A stretch of DNA of 64,000 nt. Source: Schistocephalus solidus (Eukaryota; Platyhelminthes; Cestoda; Diphyllobothriidea; Diphyllobothriidae). This document shows positions 59,301 through 64,000 of this stretch, in pieces; position 1 is the stretch's first letter; the number at the start of each line of letters is the position of its first letter. The position numbers and the translations under genes are program-made. The notes under the pieces are model-generated. The model searched no databases. It was given only the letters and a program-made list of their open reading frames with translations, and was not told the DNA's origin. Where the stretch lies: positions 62,001 to 126,000 of the forward strand of contig WEDG01003318.1 in the NCBI GenBank assembly GCA_017591395.1, written 5' to 3'.

Positions 59301-61019
59301 AGAATTCCTCGACAGTCGTCAACAGACCACTGAGGTGCTACTATACATTGTGCTCCTTGCAGTACCGACCTTTGAATGCTTTAATGAACAACAATTTTCT
59401 GCATCCCCAATAAGTTCGAGTGCAGCCGAAGTGGTCCTCGATAAATATTTTTTGAAAAATAATTATGATTGTTAGGGGTCACACAGTCTGAGATATTAAC
59501 TAGATCCCTGCAGATGGTAGGGCTAAGTGGCTAGAGGAGAGGCCTCTTCTACCTATGGTCCACAATTCTGCTAAGTGGGCCTTTCGAATGCAAAATGGTT
59601 CATTACAATAAACAGAGGTGTGTGGCCTGCTTCTGTTTTCACTGAATTCGGTATCTCCTTCAAGATGAGCCTTCTGTGCGGATGTGAGATATGACGCATA
59701 CACTTGCTGGTATTTTGTGGCCAGTGACGTTGAGGGTAACAAACCCACTATTAAGTAAAGTCCTTCGGATCTTTCCATGACTTTTAAAATAATGAACGGA
59801 GTTTTAAGTATGACAGCAGATAAGTTTATATATAATCTTTGTAAGAATAGGGAGATAGGGTAGATGAAATTTATACTATTGTAAAATAAGGGTTCATAGT
59901 GTCAAGTTAGCACAATAATACAAGAACGAATCGTGTTGCTTATATAATCTAAAGCAAGGGAGGTTTCGTCATGTCTGTACGACCTCCTACGGGATACGCG
60001 GAGCTATGGGAACCGCAGGAAAGTGTAATGGCGTGGATCCCCACCAAACATGACTCCCATCGACTAAATTATCTTGGTCAGGTCCGTTTGAGTTACTGCA
60101 CTTTTTCTCTGATTTCCTCCCTCTGATCGCTTCTCACCGAGGACTATACATTCGGTCAGAACCCGAACCGGTAGACTGCGCCATCCACACTCACCAACGA
60201 AAATTGTTTGGCAAACATTGTACCAAAAGATTGGCTTTCATTCTTTCAAATCAATATCGATTCGGCATCATTATAACGCAGTAAAAGCCCTGTTTTGTAA
60301 GAGCATTAAACTTGTTGGTGCTCGGTTATACTTGTGTAACTCTTACCAGCTTCTAATTTCGACCTCAAGCATTAATGATGATCTTACCTCTGGGTTTTTA
60401 AATCAGATGGAGAAATTTCGCTCTTATATTTTTGCTGACTATTAAATTCGGTTATCTGTTATTGTGCAATGTAGGCAACTCCATGCCAACAGTGGTAAGG
60501 AATGCGAGTAAATCTCCTTGCTAGAGTTTACGATTGGGCATTGCGAAAAATTTCAGGAAACGTACTTAGTCTTGCCACCTAATTTTAAAATCTACCCTTA
60601 CCACAAACATAATCCTAATCCTCCGTTGCCTCATTCTAAGCCTAAGCTAACCCTCATATCTCTTGCCCTAAGCCCCACACTTTACCCTAACCCTAGACGC
60701 TTTGGACGTTGGCGCAAGGTCACCAGTCGTTCGGAAGGTGGTCATAACCTTGACCTACCGAGTTTACATATCAAGGTGGAAGAAATACACATTTTCATAT
60801 TATTACTCTTTTTTAAGATATAAGTCGGCAATATGGAGATAATCAGTCGGAATTGAGATGTGAAGGCTTATCCTGGCAGTTGATATTAACATTCGGTCCA
60901 ACATTCGTCACATAAAGACAAATAACCACACAATATTTACAAAGTAACCACAGGCAACTAATAGCAAAAATAAATATGGTGGTAGTGGGGTGGTCACCGA
61001 TCGCGTTAAAGAAGACACT
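59301..61019. other. no gene; telomere-like patch at 60590-60700
   Basis: The patch holds many spaced CCTAA/CCCTAA motifs (CTAATCCT, CTAAGCCTAAGC, GCCCTAAGCCCC, TACCCTAACCCTAG). Otherwise AT-rich sequence with no recognised element. Confidence 0.45.
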
Positions 61020-63090
61020 CCACTGGATCTAGCATTGGGGTTCACTCTAGAGCCCCGTCAGCAGCCGTAGTGGCTACGGATATACGCAGAATTACATTGT
61101 CGATTAAGACAAGGGAAACAAAAATAACCATTTCTGGCTTACTAGCTGTCATCAGCCAGCTATACCCAACAGCAGGTGTTGTGGCGCCTGAGGCTCGATC
61201 TCGTAACCAGTTGGTTAAATGTCTAACGCTCTAACTCACCGGGCCATGAGCTCATTGTCTTATTGGTTTTGATCGGTCATAAAAGCAATGGTAGATGAGT
61301 GCTCACCGATCGGTTGCGGGACCTACTCGACCCGCTGTACATTGGGGCACATTCTAGGGTCTCACCAGCAACCGCAGAGCAGCTACATATATATATATAT
61401 ATATATTGATAAGGTGGTATCGAAAAAGACAACGGAGACCGGAATGGCCATTTCTGACTTATTAGCCGTCATTAGCCAGTCATACCCAATCCCAAATGTG
61501 GACCATCTGGGATTTGAACCAGCGACCTTTAGCAAATGAGTCGAACGCTCTACCATTAAGTCACGGGCTCGTTGTTTTGTCGGTTGCGATCGGGAATATG
61601 ATGATAGTGTGTTGCTCACTGATCTGCTTAAGGAAAATGTATATTCCGTTGTGCGCTTGAGCTCAGACTAGAGCCCTCGCAGGCGGTCGCATAACGACAT
61701 GTAGCATATGTTAATAAAATGTAACCGACAAAGACAAGGGAGACCGGAAAGGCCATTTCTGGCTTATTATCCGTCATCAGCCAGTCATATTCAATCCCAT
61801 GTGTGGCACACCAGGGATTCGAACCCGCAACCTTTGGTAATTAAGTCGTACGCTCTACCATTGAGCCAGGGGCTCGTTGTTTTGTCGGTTGCGATCGGGA
61901 ATATGATGATAGTGTGTTGCTCACCGATCTACTTAAGGAAAATGTATGTTCCGTTGTGCCCTGGAGCTCAGACTAGAGCCCTCGCAGGCAGTCACAAAGC
62001 GACATGTAGCATATCTTGATAAGGTGGAACCGACAAAGATAAAGGAGACCGGAAAGGTCATTTCTGACTTATTAGCCGTCATCAGCCAGTCATACCCAAT
62101 CATATGTGTGGACTACATGCAATTCGAACCAGCGACCTTTGGCAATTGAGTCGAACGCTCTACCATTGAGTCACGGGCTCGTTGTTTTGTCGGTTGCAAT
62201 CGGGAATATGATGAAATTGTGTTGCTCACCGATCTTATTAAGGAAAATGTATGTTCCGTTGTGCACTGGAGCTCAGACTAGACCTCTCGCAGTCAGTCGC
62301 ATAGAGACATGTAGCATATGTTAACAAAATGTAACCGACAAAGACAAGGGAGACCGAAATGGCCATTTCTGGCTTATTATCTGTCATCAGCCAGTCATAC
62401 CCAATCCATGTGTGGCACACCTGGGATTTGAACCCGCAACCTTTGGTAATTGAGCCGAACGCTCTACCATTGAGCCACGGGCTCGTTGTTTTGTCGGTTG
62501 CGATCGGGAATATGATGATAGTGTGTTGCTTACCAATCTGCTTAAGGTAAATGTATGTTCCGTTGTGCCCTGGAGCTCAGACTAGAGCCCTCGCAGGCGG
62601 TCACATGGCGACATGTAGCATATGTTGATTAAGTGTAACCGACAAAGACAAGGGAGACCGGAATGGCCATTTCTGGTTTATTATCCATCATCAGCCAGTA
62701 ATACCCAAGACCATGTGTGGCACACCTGGGATTCGAACCCGCAACTTTTAATAATTGAGTCGAACGCATTACCATTGAGCCACGGGCTCGTTGTTTTTTG
62801 GTTGCAATTGGGAATTTAATGATAGTGTCTTGCTCACCGATCTGCTTAAGGAACATGTATGATCCGTTGTGCCCTTGAGCTCAGACTAGAGCCCTCGCAG
62901 GCGGTCGCATAGCGACATGTAGCATATGTTGATAAAGTGTAACCAAAAAAGACAAGGGAAACCGGAATTGCCATTTCTGGCTTATTAGCCGTCATCAGCC
63001 AGTCATACCCAATCCCAAGTGTGGCACACCTGGGATTCAAACCCGTGACATTTGGTAATTGAGTCGAACGCTCTACCATTGAGCCACGGG
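61020..63090 (-). repeat. tandem array of tRNA-derived SINE, 304-305 bp period, hammerhead-like core
   Basis: The GGCTC at the head of each unit (minus sense GAGCC) is at 61566, 61871, 62176, 62480, 62785 and 63089, giving spacings of 305, 305, 304, 305 and 304 bp. An older unit lies to the left (61020-61566, with an (AT)n insertion at 61386-61406). Minus-sense unit: tRNA-like head with A box TGGCTCAATGG and B box GGGTTCGAATCCC; GGTATGACTGGCTGATGACGG...AGCCAGAAATGGCCATTCCGGTCTC core; CTTGTCTTTGTCGG; a 120 bp tail with GAGGGCTCTAGTCTGAGCTCC; and the link TATTCCCGATCGCAACC. Units differ by scattered substitutions, so the array is not recent assembly duplication. The head carries the pol III internal promoter. 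Confidence 0.93.
62656..62700 (-). ncRNA. candidate minimal type I hammerhead ribozyme in a SINE unit
   Basis: Minus-sense order: helix I strand ACTGG (62695-62699); CTGATGA core (62688-62694); helix II TGG...CCA, pairable from the first position; GAAA (62670-62673); a very short helix III from the palindrome ATGGCCAT; U at the cleavage position (62662); and the other helix I strand CCGGT (62657-62661), which pairs with ACTGG with one G-U. Five other array units keep CTGATGA and GAAA. Most units have C-A instead of a pair at the first helix II position, and one unit (61428 onward) has CTAATGA. Small hammerheads with short helix III are known in flatworm SINE-like repeats and usually act as dimers, which tandem units would allow. 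Activity is not shown. Confidence 0.55.
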
Positions 63091-63103
63091 CTCGTTGTTT
63101 TGT

Positions 63104-63573
63104 CAGTAAGCCAGAAATGGCCATTCCGGTCTCCCTTGTCTTTGTCTGTTACACTTTATTAACATATGCTACATGTCGTTATGCGACCGCCTGTGAGGGC
63201 TCTAGTCTGAGCTCCATGCCACAACAGAACATACATGTTCCTTAACCAATTTGGAGAGCCGCACACAATCATCATATTCCCGTTCGCAACCGACGAAAAC
63301 AACGAGCCCGTGGCTCAATGGTAGAGCGTTCGACTCAATTACCGAAGTTTTCGGGTTCAAATCCCAGGTGTGCCACACTTGGTATTGGGTATGTCTGGCT
63401 GATGACGGCTAATAAGCCAGAAATGGCCATTCCGATCTCTCTTGTCTTTGTGGGCTACACTTTATCAACTTATGCTATATGTCGCTATGCGATCGACTGC
63501 GAGGGCTCTAGTCTGAGCTTCAGGGCACAACGGAACAAACATTTTCCTTAAGCAGATTGGTGAGCAGCGCACT

Positions 63574-63576
<3 letters not shown>
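63104..63576 (+). mobile_element. tRNA-derived SINE, inverted units closing the array
   Basis: A plus-strand partial unit begins abruptly inside the core (TAAGCCAGAAATGGCC, 63104), runs through its tail to about 63302, and is followed by a nearly complete plus unit: GAGCCCGTGGCTCAATGGTAGAGCG head at 63303, GGGTTCAAATCCC B box, CTGATGA at 63399-63405, GAAA at 63420-63423. The second unit breaks off at CACTATCAT, where a long (AT)n begins. The array is therefore palindromic around 63090-63104. Confidence 0.9.
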
Positions 63577-63638
<62 letters not shown>

Positions 63639-63639
63639 T
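63577..63639. repeat. (AT)n microsatellite
   Basis: About 60 bp of AT with one GT, replacing the rest of the last SINE unit after ACTATCAT. Confidence 0.95.
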
Positions 63640-64000
63640 GACTTACTTTATGAAATGTTAAGCGGTATTCGCAAATGCTTTTTAAGTTAGGAAGAATTAC
63701 CTTTGTGGGGCTCTCTTTCTGATTATCGTGTGGCAGAATTCTATTCCATTTCAGATACGTTTAGATTTTAGCTTTTTAATGCACTTCCTTTCAGCAACCT
63801 GCAAATTTACACCCGGGAAGAAAGACTTCTTGGGTATTTTTTATATTTTATATGATATTCATATTCCTTGTAAATTCAGATATGTTTTGTAGAATACGCG
63901 TATAAAACTATTCTTCTCTGTACTTATTTGGTAGCATATCACATGTTTGTCAAATTAGTTATTCAAAGGACGTGTATCTTTCAGTTATAAAAGGGCTTTC
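63640..64000. other. AT-rich end of window; possible third TIR-element interior
   Basis: The segment around 63880-63960 (AACTATTCTTCTCTGTACTTATTTGGTAGCA) resembles the interior of the two TIR elements at 23.3 and 26.7 kb, so a third copy may continue beyond the window. No gene is seen. Confidence 0.35.

Noticed and set aside
59035..59475. 146-codon plus-strand open frame
   Set aside because: Its middle (about 59150-59300) is a decayed LINE/SINE 3' tail, which cannot be host coding sequence.
61566..63089. Regular repeats that could suggest a CRISPR-like array
   Set aside because: The whole 305 bp period is repeat with no unique spacers, and it carries tRNA promoter boxes; it is a tandem SINE in animal DNA.
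63303..63370. A functional tRNA gene at the head of the last SINE unit
   Set aside because: A and B boxes are good, but the acceptor and anticodon stems do not close, and the same sequence recurs in every SINE unit.

Overview
The window looks like metazoan nuclear DNA, most probably from a flatworm. My best guess is a pseudophyllidean or diphyllobothriid-type tapeworm, inferred from the style of its retrotransposon protein and unconfirmed. There are no prokaryotic operons and no long intact genes. AT-rich single-copy DNA alternates with GC-richer mobile elements, and degenerate CCCTAA tracts occur. The one host coding piece I can name is an exon at 28161-28271 (+). Its 37 residues resemble the extreme N-terminus of NOS1AP/CAPON adaptor proteins and end at a good GTGAGT splice donor. 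I found no following exon, so DNA from 28272 to the window end may all be first intron.

The rest is mostly a community of retroelements. (1) A LINE, probably of the RTE clade, has a ~580 bp 5' leader, an AP-like endonuclease, a reverse transcriptase, an unusual C-terminal run of C2H2 zinc fingers, and a long 3' UTR carrying a ~689 bp tandem repeat. Copies: A (2485-6766, +), B (8285-13345, -), C (43195-48175, -), D (19695-21265, +), plus 3'-UTR-only pieces at 48677-50190 and 57249-57700. All are broken, and A, B and C each carry a different internal deletion. (2) A SINE family shares the LINE's last ~200 bp. One copy (40931-41370) begins with the 3' part of a 5S rRNA gene, so it looks like a 5S-derived SINE that uses the LINE for retroposition. 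(3) A tRNA-derived SINE is scattered through the window and forms a 304-305 bp tandem array at 61020-63090. Each unit carries a segment that can be drawn as a minimal type I hammerhead ribozyme. (4) A ~354 bp satellite-like repeat flanks LINE copy A on both sides. (5) Two ~700 bp elements have imperfect terminal inverted repeats.

Layout: 1-1.7 kb unassigned DNA and inverted SINEs; 1.7-7.9 kb satellite interrupted by LINE A; 7.9-13.9 kb SINE, LINE B with a nested SINE, then tRNA-SINEs; 14-28 kb mostly AT-rich DNA with LINE D, SINEs and TIR elements; 28.2 kb NOS1AP-like exon; 28.3-43 kb AT-rich putative intron with a 600 bp CT tract and the 5S-SINE; 43-50 kb LINE C and a second LINE 3' UTR; 50-61 kb AT-rich DNA with old repeats; 61-63.6 kb tandem hammerhead-like SINE array.

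The best candidate for an undescribed system is the hammerhead-bearing tandem SINE, followed by the 5S-SINE/LINE partnership and the zinc-finger tail of the LINE. All similarities were judged by eye and from memory; no searches were run.
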